From Opitutia bacterium (GTDB taxonomy: Bacteria; Verrucomicrobiota; Verrucomicrobiia; Opitutales; Opitutaceae), in assembly GCA_016190985.1 (NCBI GenBank), contig JACPPI010000005.1, positions 62,001 through 126,000 of the forward strand: a DNA stretch of 64,000 nt, in the 5' to 3' direction. The position numbers were made by a program, and so were the translations under genes. Positions 8,492 through 16,037 of this stretch are shown here, piece by piece (position 1 is the first letter of the stretch; every line of letters begins with the position of its first letter). The notes below the pieces were generated by a model, which was not told the origin of the DNA, ran no database searches, and saw only the letters and a list, made by a program, of their open reading frames with translations.

Positions 8492-8835
8492 GATTTCAGA
8501 TGGTTATGACAAGACGGGACACGTTGCCGTGCCCGGGAACCGGAACCCTGCCGCTGCGTAACCAACTCCGGCCCAGCGCTAAGCACCAGCCAAAACCGGG
8601 ATCGCTTGTTCACAAAGATTCCTGCCAAAAAAATTCAACGTTTTCCCAACCTGTGACGTCTATCTTAACGACATCAGTGCGTCGTTTTCATAGACGAACA
8701 TTGTTTGTAGTTCTTACGGTTTGCTTGGTGTTAGGTCATGCAGGGCGTCCCGCAGGGGGCGCCCTTCATGTTTTCCGGGATCGGAGCTGACGCATTGCGC
8801 GGTTGACGGCGCGACCGGCGCGACCGAATCTGCCC
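8492..8835. other. non-coding leader and promoter region upstream of the TPP riboswitch
   Basis: No convincing gene is seen in this 344-base stretch between the divergent SIMPL and TonB receptor genes. It is AT-richer than its surroundings around 8590-8735 (runs such as CCAAAAAAATTC), where promoters are likely. A GGGCG/CGCCC hairpin sits near 8742-8765, just before the riboswitch. Confidence 0.5.
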
Positions 8836-8936
8836 GCGCTCGTAGGGGTGTCCTCCGCGGAGGACTGAGATTGCGGCGCGCTCGGCCGTTCGACCCTCTG
8901 AACCTGAAACGGATCATACCGGCGAAGGAAACCAGC
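8836..8936 (+). promoter_or_regulatory. TPP riboswitch (THI element)
   Basis: The conserved blocks of the thiamine pyrophosphate aptamer appear in order: GTAGGGGTGTCC (8842-8853), GGACTGAGATTGCG (8862-8875), CGACCCTCTGAACCTGA (8891-8907), and GGATCATACCGGCGAAGGAA (8911-8930). CTGAGA and the ACC..GAACCTGA string are the pyrimidine-binding hallmarks. It lies in the leader of the TonB receptor and is followed by a terminator hairpin, so excess TPP should reduce receptor expression. Confidence 0.93.
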
Positions 8937-8938
8937 AA

Positions 8939-8966
8939 GGGCGGCAGGTCGCCGTCCCCTTTTTTT
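8939..8966 (+). terminator. intrinsic terminator / attenuator after the TPP aptamer
   Basis: A GC hairpin (GGGCGGC, short loop, GCCGTCCC) is followed by seven T at 8960-8966, upstream of the receptor start at 9006. Its position right after the aptamer points to transcription attenuation by TPP. Confidence 0.65.
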
Positions 8967-9005
8967 CGACCCGGGAGTCCGTTTTGGGGCGGGCATTCAT
9001 CCGCA

Positions 9006-11108
9006 ATGCAACTCCCGACACGCCTCCTCGCCCTCGCCCTGACGACGCTGCCGCTCTGCGCGCAGACCGCGCCCGAACCCGCGCCCATCAGACTCGAACC
9101 CATCCGCGTCACGGCGGATCTCTGGGCCGCGCCGCTCGCGCGCATTCCGGCCAGTGTCACCGTCTATGACGCAGCCGCGCTCCGTGCCGGCGCGGTGCGG
9201 CACTTCGGCGATCTGGTCGACCAGATTCCCAACCTCACGTGGAGCGGCGGCACCTCGCGGCCGCGCTATCTTCAGATTCGCGGCCTCGGGGAAAATTCCC
9301 AGTTTGAGGGCGAGACACCGGATTCCGCCGTGCGTTTCCTCATCGATGACCTTGATTTCACCGGGCTCGGCACGATTGGCGGCACTTTCGATGTCCAGCA
9401 AGTCGAGGTGCTGCGTGGCCCGCAGGCCGGCGCGTTCGGCGCCAACGCGGCCGGCGGAGTCGTCCGCCTCGTGACCAACGCCCCCACGCCGTATTGGAGC
9501 GGTCAGGCCGAAGCCACGGTCGGCGGAGATGCGCTCGTCACCGGCAGCCTGGCCGTCGGGGGGCCGCTGGTGGCGGCGCAGCCGGAGGAGTTGATGCTCC
9601 GCGTCGCCGTGTCGCAGGGCACCAGTAATGGCTTCCGTCGCAACCTGACCCTCAACCGGGACACCAATGCGCGCGACGAATTCACCGCGCGCCTCCGCCT
9701 GACCTGGAACCCAAACAAACTCTGGCGCTGGGAAGCGGCGCTGCTCGCCGCCGATTTCGCCAATGGCTACGACGAGTTCGCCCTCGATAACAACGGCCGC
9801 TCCACCTACAGCGACCAGCCCGGCGCCGACACACAGCGCTCGCTCGCCACCAGCCTGCGCGGCACCTGGCGCGGTTGGGACGGCGTGCGCCTCACCACCG
9901 TGACGAGCGCGGCCCGCACCCGCTCGCGCTACGCCTACGACGACGACTGGACCGCGGCCTCCTACATGGGCTTCAGCGACCTGCACCGCCTGCGCTGGGT
10001 GGTGAATGAGGAGCTGCGGCTCGACTCCGAGACCGCCGCCGGCGCGATCAGCCGCTGGACGCTCGGCGCCTTTTATTCCGGCATCGACGAGAGCACACGC
10101 TACACCGACACCGATCCCGGCAACATCCGCGGCCTGAAGACGGCCTACCGCTCCGCCAACACCGCGCTCTTCGGCCAGCTCGGCCATGATTTCTCGCCGC
10201 GCACGCGTCTGGTCGCCGGTCTGCGTCTCGAGCGGATCGACATGACCGGCGACGGCACCAAGACGCGCTACCGCGCCGCCAGGGGCATTTTCGACCCGGT
10301 GGTCGTCATCCGGCCCGCGTTTGCGGACACCCTCGTCGGCGGCAAGCTCACGCTCGAGCACGACCTCAGCGACCACGGGCTGGCCTTCGCCTCCATCACG
10401 CGCGGCTACAAGGCCGGCGGCATCAACATCGACGCGCGCATCGACATCAACGCCGACCCGCTGACCTACGGCACCGAGACGCTGTGGAACTACGAGGCCG
10501 GTCTGCGCGGTCATTGGGCGGACCAGCGCCTGACGGGCGAGTTCACCGCCTTCTGCCTGCAACGGCGAAACACCCAGGTGCGCGATTCGGCCGGCTTTGG
10601 TGGCAACTACCGCTTCTTCACCGACAACGGCGACGGCTCGCGCGTCTACGGCCTCGAGGCCGCTGCGGCCTGCTCATTGGCCAAGGACTGGTCGGTGCGC
10701 GGCTCGCTCGCGTTCATGCGCTCGGAGCTGGCGGCCTTCACTCTCGCCAACGGCAACACCGGCGGCGGACGCGGCCTCGCAAACACGCCGCGTTATGGCT
10801 ACACTCTCGCCACGCGCTACGGCGCCGAGCGCGGCTTCTTCGCCTCGGCCGAGCTGGTCGGCCGCGCCCGGCAGTTCGACTCGAACAACCAGAACGAGGC
10901 CCGCCGCGCCTTCCGCGTGGTCAACGCCACCCTCGGCCACGCCGGGCGCGCCTGGACCTTCACGCTCTGGGCGAAAAACCTCCTCAACGAGGCCTACGAC
11001 AAGCGCGTGTATTTCTTCGGCAACGCGGCGCCCGGCTTCATCGAGGCGCGCTACGAGGACCGCGCCGACCCGCTCCAGATCGGCGCGACCGCGGCCTATC
11101 GCTTCTGA
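9006..11108 (+). CDS. TonB-dependent receptor, probably for thiamine or a precursor
   Basis: A 700-residue outer-membrane receptor. The ATG at 9006 gives a signal peptide (MQLPTRLLALALTTLPLCAQ) followed by EPIRVTA, a TonB-box-like strand. The plug domain shows FGDLVDQIPNL, RYLQIRGLG, VEVLRGPQAGAFG and GGVVRLVTN. The C-terminal barrel ends in aromatic strands with a terminal Phe (GATAAYRF). It imports a substrate too large or rare for porins using TonB energy. The TPP riboswitch in its leader makes thiamine or a thiamine precursor the likely cargo. Earlier in-frame starts would run through the riboswitch and are rejected. Confidence 0.9.
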   Translation: MQLPTRLLALALTTLPLCAQTAPEPAPIRLEPIRVTADLWAAPLARIPASVTVYDAAALRAGAVRHFGDLVDQIPNLTWSGGTSRPRYLQIRGLGENSQFEGETPDSAVRFLIDDLDFTGLGTIGGTFDVQQVEVLRGPQAGAFGANAAGGVVRLVTNAPTPYWSGQAEATVGGDALVTGSLAVGGPLVAAQPEELMLRVAVSQGTSNGFRRNLTLNRDTNARDEFTARLRLTWNPNKLWRWEAALLAADFANGYDEFALDNNGRSTYSDQPGADTQRSLATSLRGTWRGWDGVRLTTVTSAARTRSRYAYDDDWTAASYMGFSDLHRLRWVVNEELRLDSETAAGAISRWTLGAFYSGIDESTRYTDTDPGNIRGLKTAYRSANTALFGQLGHDFSPRTRLVAGLRLERIDMTGDGTKTRYRAARGIFDPVVVIRPAFADTLVGGKLTLEHDLSDHGLAFASITRGYKAGGINIDARIDINADPLTYGTETLWNYEAGLRGHWADQRLTGEFTAFCLQRRNTQVRDSAGFGGNYRFFTDNGDGSRVYGLEAAAACSLAKDWSVRGSLAFMRSELAAFTLANGNTGGGRGLANTPRYGYTLATRYGAERGFFASAELVGRARQFDSNNQNEARRAFRVVNATLGHAGRAWTFTLWAKNLLNEAYDKRVYFFGNAAPGFIEARYEDRADPLQIGATAAYRF

Positions 11109-11116
11109 GTCAAGAT

Positions 11117-11136
11117 CCTCGGGGCAAGCCCCGAGG
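11117..11136 (+). terminator. hairpin after the TonB receptor
   Basis: CCTCGGGGC and GCCCCGAGG (9 bp, two-base loop) lie just past the receptor stop. No T run follows, so termination strength is uncertain. Confidence 0.5.
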
Positions 11137-11168
11137 CATTTGCTCAAGACAGCTCTGGTCCCGCTTTT

Positions 11169-11190
11169 GTGGGAGCGACCTTGGTCGCGA
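11169..11190. repeat. single REP-like palindrome
   Basis: This carries the GTGGGAGCGACC-TTGGTCGCGA form of the window's REP family (consensus near GGAGCGGCTTTATGCCGCGA). Other members: 13489-13624, 26348, 34187, 39431, 60503 and 63289. Confidence 0.65.
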
Positions 11191-11278
11191 CAGTCGCGGG
11201 CACGCACGCGCCCACCGCCGCAACCCAGCCGAAGCCAGCCTCGCGGGGCATGGGACCCACTGTGAATAAACGCTCCGC

Positions 11279-11321
11279 CCCCGATCCGCTTGTCAACTAT
11301 TAGTTGACAAGCGGATCGGGG
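11279..11321. terminator. 43-base perfect palindrome with TGTCAACTATTAGTTGACA core
   Basis: Perfect 21-bp arms flank a single central T at 11300. It lies between the convergent TonB receptor and cyclase genes and could stop transcription from both sides. The same 19-base core recurs at 50868 (with one central change at 51649) under different outer stems. Confidence 0.6.
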
Positions 11322-11360
11322 CCTTCCTTTCTTTCCGGCAGCCGGGTTCGGCGGCGGCGT

Positions 11361-13250
11361 TCAGGGCCGGGCGGCCGCGCCCTGCCGCCGGAGCAGATAC
11401 ATCGGGGTGGTCTCGAAATTTTTTGCCGTGCTGAGGTGGCCCACGTATTCGGGCATCACGCCGCAATCCGGGTCGAGCCGCAACAGCGCGGCAAAGGCCG
11501 CCGTCACATAAACCTCGCCGGTGGGGGTGCGCGGCTCGATGCGCGCGGCGCGGGTGAGGCCCCGGCCCATTTCCATCGGCGCCTTCAGCACGGGGTCATA
11601 CACCGAGACCAGCGGCGCGGTGTGGCCGCCGAGGCGCAGGCCCATGTCGGAGGGCAGCCCTGCGGCCTCCAGGTCGACCGAGCGCAGGCGCTCCTGCAGG
11701 TCGAGCGCGCAGCGGGCGCCGTTGACGGCGTCGTCCAGCACGAGAAAAAGCCCGTCGCCCCAGGTGTTGCGCACGATCACATGCGCGCCGTAGCGGTCCA
11801 GCACCTCGGCCACCGGTTGCATCACCGTGGCGAGGAAAAGCTTGATGTGCTCGTCGCGCAGGCGGCTGAAGCCCTTGAAGTCGCCGAACAGCACCGAGCG
11901 GATCACCCGCCGCGACGTCAGGGAGAACGGCGACGTTGTCTGCCCGCCGCGGGTGGAGTTGATCCGGATGACGTCGGTTGTGCCGCCGGCGTGCCGCCAC
12001 TGGCTGATGTCGTGGGCGGTGCCGCCGGTCTCGCCGCCCATCTCGCCGTCGAACACGGCCAGTTGCCAGGTGCGCGCGTCGATGCTGGCGGCCCGGTTCA
12101 TCGCCTGGCCCATGGCGATGCGCGCGGCGTAGGCGAACAGCACGGCGTCGCCGCTGTAGGCGCTGTCGCTGGCGATCGTGACCGAGGTCGCCGCGGTGAG
12201 GCAGCGCCGGAAGCGCTCGACCCACTCCGGGCCGCCCGGGGCCACGCTGATCTCCACGAATTCCTCGATGTCGAACGGCAGCACCAGGTGCAGCTCGGCC
12301 CCGAGTTCGAGCGCGATCTCCGCGATGATGATGTCGGCCCCGCACGCCAGCGAGCCGTGCGCGAAGCCCACGGGCCGCGCCTTCAGGCGCTCGCGCACCT
12401 TCTCCGCCACCACCGCCTGCTGGGCGTGCGGGAAACGCGAGGGCGTGCCGGCCGGCGCGGTCATGTGTCCGCAGAAATGCACCACGTCGGGCTGCGCCAG
12501 CACCTCGACGATGGGTCCCGGATCCACGCCGGTCGCCTCACACAGATGGCGGAGCTGGCGGCGCGTCGTGGCGTGCGGCCCGAGGTCGTCCTTGTGGCCG
12601 ATGGCGGCGTGGCCCAGCGCCGTCATCGCCGCCGCGGTGTCGCCGAGGACCAGCAGGGCCTCCGCGCGCGTGGCCCAGGCCCAGTAGTGGTTGGCGTCGT
12701 TGCGGTCGGTGAGGGCGGCCAGCTCCTGGTCGACAATCTCCAGCACCTCGCGGGCCAGCTGGTGGGCGCGCCCGGTCTGGCCGGCGATCCGCCACATGGT
12801 CGCGGCATTCACGCCGGCATAGGAGCGGTGGAGGCGCCGGTAAACGTCCTCATAGGCGGCGGCGGCGGCGGCGGCCAGCGCCGGCCGCTCGGACAGGGGC
12901 GCCTGCAGCGCGTGCTCCTTGGCCACGCGGGCGGAAAGCGCGGCGATGTCCTCGGCCAGCGCCGGCGGCAGTTGGTCGGCGGGGAGGAGGGTGGTGAGGC
13001 TGGCCGCCTCCGCCAGCGCCCGGCGCGAGCTGCCCGACCGTGCCAGCGCCAGCACCTGCAGGTAACGGATTTCCGCCAGCGCGGCCGGGCCGAGGGGCGG
13101 ATGAAAGTCATGGCCCTCGGCTTCCTCCGCCGCATCGTAGGCCGCGAGATATTCGCCGCGGCGGATCAGGCTGCGGATCGCGCTGATCGCCTCGGTCCCG
13201 CTGGCAGTCGGGCTCAGGGAGAACTTGGCGGAGGGGGCGGGCGGAGACAT
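11361..13250 (-). CDS. TRAFs-binding / SLOG-like / class III nucleotidyl cyclase protein
   Basis: A 629-residue protein from ATG 13250. Residues about 20-230 are helical TPR-like repeats of the TRAFs-binding (DUF4071-like) kind. About 240-385 form a Rossmann-like block with HFCGHM, SLACGADIIIAE and LPFDIEEF, which resembles the SLOG nucleotide-sensing superfamily. About 445-600 is a class III adenylate/guanylate cyclase domain with the two metal aspartates in LFGDFKGFS and NTWGDGLF, about 41 residues apart. It probably makes a cyclic nucleotide in response to a ligand sensed by the front domains. It lies just upstream of, and divergent from, the TIR array. Confidence 0.72.
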   Translation of the reverse strand: MSPPAPSAKFSLSPTASGTEAISAIRSLIRRGEYLAAYDAAEEAEGHDFHPPLGPAALAEIRYLQVLALARSGSSRRALAEAASLTTLLPADQLPPALAEDIAALSARVAKEHALQAPLSERPALAAAAAAAYEDVYRRLHRSYAGVNAATMWRIAGQTGRAHQLAREVLEIVDQELAALTDRNDANHYWAWATRAEALLVLGDTAAAMTALGHAAIGHKDDLGPHATTRRQLRHLCEATGVDPGPIVEVLAQPDVVHFCGHMTAPAGTPSRFPHAQQAVVAEKVRERLKARPVGFAHGSLACGADIIIAEIALELGAELHLVLPFDIEEFVEISVAPGGPEWVERFRRCLTAATSVTIASDSAYSGDAVLFAYAARIAMGQAMNRAASIDARTWQLAVFDGEMGGETGGTAHDISQWRHAGGTTDVIRINSTRGGQTTSPFSLTSRRVIRSVLFGDFKGFSRLRDEHIKLFLATVMQPVAEVLDRYGAHVIVRNTWGDGLFLVLDDAVNGARCALDLQERLRSVDLEAAGLPSDMGLRLGGHTAPLVSVYDPVLKAPMEMGRGLTRAARIEPRTPTGEVYVTAAFAALLRLDPDCGVMPEYVGHLSTAKNFETTPMYLLRRQGAAARP

Positions 13251-13415
13251 TCGACCTGGGGGAATATAAAACGGGTGCCAGCATGGGTTTGGACTGGCAA
13301 GGCCTAAGCATGGCTGGCATGAACAGCGCCAACTTATGCCGGGCAACACACCTGCGGTCCGCTGCTTTTGAGCGGCCCGAGACAACAACGCTTAACTTTT
13401 AACTCCGAACGCTGA

Positions 13416-13688
13416 ATGAAGGACGCCAAATATGATCTGGAGGCGCGTCTGCTGGAGTTTGCCGTGCGCTTTGTCCGCGTTTCGGGGTGTGGGAGCGAGC
13501 TTGGTCGCGACGGCCAATTTTCGCGGGCAAGCTCGCTCCCACAGGCTCCACTCAAACGGCCGGTGTTGGGAGCGGCTTTGTGCCGCGACATCGACGACTT
13601 TTCGCGGCGCAAAGCCGCTCCTGCTGTCGGGCGACAGGCCGCGAGCCTGCGCCCGGCGGAGAACAACCGGCCCAAGAGAAAGACATGA
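13416..13688 (+). pseudogene. remnant of a four-helix-bundle (S23-like) gene filled with REP elements
   Basis: The first 22 codons (KYDLEARLLEFAVRFVRV) match the start of the intact four-helix-bundle gene at 22049 (KYNLEERLLEFAVRVIRV). The last codons (RPAENNRPKRK) match its tail (RTAENNRPPSRAKR). Everything between has been replaced by two REP palindrome pairs (13489-13542, 13567-13624). The frame is still open end to end, giving a 90-residue chimera of no expected function. It overlaps the following TIR gene's start by four bases. Confidence 0.7.
13489..13624. repeat. two REP pairs
   Basis: The first pair has GTGGGAGCGAGCTTGGTCGC at 13489 and its complement ending at 13542. The second has GGGAGCGGCTTTGTGCCGCG at 13568 and its complement ending near 13624. 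Each pair forms a long hairpin. Confidence 0.75.
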
Positions 13689-15774
13689 GCGGTGAGCGTT
13701 CCGAGTTAAACGTTGAGCGTTCCGCGCCGCAGGGCGCGGTGTTCCTGAGCTACGCCCGCGAGGACACGGACGCCGCGCGCCGCATCGCCGAGGCCCTGCG
13801 GGGCTTCGGCGTGGAGGTCTGGCTCGACCAGGCCGAATTGCGCGGCGGCGACCAGTGGGACGCCAAGATCAAGAAGCAGATCCGCGAATGCGCGCTGTTC
13901 CTCGCCGTGGTGTCGGCCCACACGCAGGAGCGGGCCGAGGGCTACTTCCGCCGCGAGTGGAAGCTCGCCGTCGAGCGCACTCAGGACATGGCGGCGGGCA
14001 CCGTCTTCCTTGTGCCCGTGGTGGTGGACGACACGCGCGAGGCCGAGGCGCTTGTGCCAGAGGAATTCATGCGCGTGCAGTGGACGCGCCTGCCCGGCGC
14101 GCTGCCCACGCCACAATTCGTCGCGCAGGTGAAAAGCCTGCTCGGCAACCGCCGCAAACCGGCGCTCAAGCCCGACCTGCCCCGGCCCCCGACCTTGCCG
14201 CCGCAGTTCAAGCAATCCGCGCAGAAAACAGAGGACAGAGAACAGAGGACAGAGGACGGTCGGGCAGGGCCCAAACCCGCCGTCCCCGGATGGATGTGGG
14301 GCGTGGCTGCCGCGGTGCTTGTCACGGTGGGCGTGGGCGTCGTGCTGCTGCGTCAACCCTCCGCTCCTGCCAGCCCTGCTCCCGCCTCCGTTCTCCCTGA
14401 CCGCCCTGAGCCTGCCGAACGGGCTCCCGCGCGTCCGGCGGCGGCGGACAAGTCCATCGCCGTGCTGCCATTCGCCAACATGAGCGCGGACAAGGAAAAT
14501 GATTTTCTGGCCGACGGCATCCATGAGGACGTGCTCACCAGCCTCGCCAAGATCCGCGACCTCAAGGTCATCTCGCGCACCTCGGTGCTCGCCTACCGCG
14601 ACACCGCCTCGCCCGCGAAAAATACGAAGCGATCGTCAACCTTCACGAGCAGGCGATCACCCGGGATCCGGGCTTCGCTTTCGCCCACGGGGCGCTGGCC
14701 GGCATCCATGGCCTGATGTATTGGTTCGGCGCGGTCGATCCCACGCCGGAGCGCCGGGCCCGCGCCCAGGCCGAGTTGGCGACGATGGAGCGATTGGCGC
14801 CGGATGCGCCGGAGACCCGCAAGGCCCGGGGCATGGTCGTCTATTTTTGCGAGAACGACTGGAACAAGGCCCTCGTGGAACTGACCGCCGCCGAGGCCAG
14901 CCTGCCCAATGACGCCGCCGTGCAGAATCGCCTGGCCACCACCCATCGCCGGCTGGGGCAATGGGCGGAGGCCCTGCGCCATTTTGAGCGCTCCGCCTCC
15001 CTGAATCCCTACGACCAGAATGCGATCACCGGTCTGGTCGAAACCTACTCGGTCCTGCGCCGCCATCGGGAGGTGCTCGAGTTGACCAAGCGCTTCCTCG
15101 CGCTGTTTCCCGACAGTGTCTGGATGAGGCAATTCCAGATTAAGTCGCAATACGCGCTGGATCAGAATCGGGCGGCGTGGCTGCGGGCGAGGGCGGCGAT
15201 GCCGTTTTTCCCCTATGACAAGCTCGGGCTGCTTGAGGCCTATCGGCGGGCCCTGCGCGAAGGTGATCTGGCCGCGGCCGACCGGGCCCTGGCGGATCTG
15301 CGACTGGTTACTATTCGCTCCGAGGGCGGCGCGCTCGAAGAACCCGTGGCCCTGCACCAGGCCGAGCTGGCATTGCTGCGTGGCGATGCGGCCGCGGCCA
15401 AACAATATGCCGCGGAAGCCACGGCGGCCTTGCAAGCCGGCCGCTGGTCGCCCCGGCAGGAGCTGCTGGTGCGGATCTGTGCCGCCCGGGCCCAGATCTG
15501 CGCCGGGCAGGTCGATGCCGGGGTGCGCGCCATGCGCGCCACACTCGAACAGCTGGTGCGGCAGGACAAATTTATCGTGGCGGCGACCTGGGAGGAGGCC
15601 GCCCGCATCCTGGCCGCCGCCGGGCGCACCGAGGAGGCGATCGACTGCCTGCGCCGGCTGTTCGCCGGTCCGGCCTATTCTCCCACGTCCGAGGTGCGCC
15701 ACGATCCCTTCTTCGCGAAACTGAAGTCCGACCCGCGCTTCGAGGAAATCCTGCAATCGGCGAAGCCGCTGTGA
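13685..15774 (+). pseudogene. TIR-TM-TolB-TPR gene with internal deletion and frame change
   Basis: The 5' part from ATG 13685 encodes a repeat-derived N-terminus (SELNVERS), a TIR domain (about residues 18-150, GAVFLSYAREDTDAARRIAE; Glu91 in YFRREWKLAV), a linker of CAGAGGACAGAG words (QKTEDREQRTEDG), a membrane helix (about 201-222) and the first 50 residues of a TolB-like domain (DKSIAVLPFANMS). After SRTSVLAYRD, near 14620-14630, the frame changes and sequence resumes as REKYEAIVNLHEQAITRDPG, already TPR, open to 15774. Compared with the intact paralogue at 18269, about 150 residues of TolB domain and junction are missing. Confidence 0.72.
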
Positions 15775-15837
15775 GCGGCGGACCAACGCCCAACGCTTAA
15801 CCTTTAACGCCCAAGTGAACGAACCTCGAACAATGCT

Positions 15838-15937
15838 TTTGCCACGGATTGCCCGGATAAAGACGGATGAAGACAGGATCTTATCCGTATCAATCCGGGT
15901 TGATCCGTGGTTAAAAATGATTGGCCTGAATTCATGA
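15838..15937. repeat. duplicated array spacer, copy 1
   Basis: This segment with several ATCCG/CGGAT words (CCACGGAT...GATCCGTGG) and the tail AAAATGATTGGCCTGAATTC is nearly the same as 18169-18268, which precedes the gene at 18269. It marks tandem duplication of a gene-plus-spacer unit. Confidence 0.75.
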
Positions 15938-16037
15938 CATGAGCGAACCCACCAAAGCCGTTTTGGTCCGGTTTCCCGCTGCCGCGGGAACCGGTCTTGT
16001 CGCCCACTGCGTGGGCTCGGAACCTCGCTACACATGA
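15938..16037 (+). pseudogene. TIR gene stub (first codons only)
   Basis: ATG 15938 begins MSEPTKAVL, like the MSDAPKAVFLSYA start of the neighbours and with the same upstream spacer, then departs into unrelated residues and stops at 16035-16037. The stop overlaps the next TIR start as ATGA. It is best read as the 5' relic of a deleted array gene, though it could now serve as a coupled leader peptide. Confidence 0.6.

Noticed and set aside
8721..9005. N-terminal extension of the TonB receptor from an upstream in-frame start
   Set aside because: The stretch is occupied by the TPP riboswitch and terminator, and a proper signal peptide starts at 9006.
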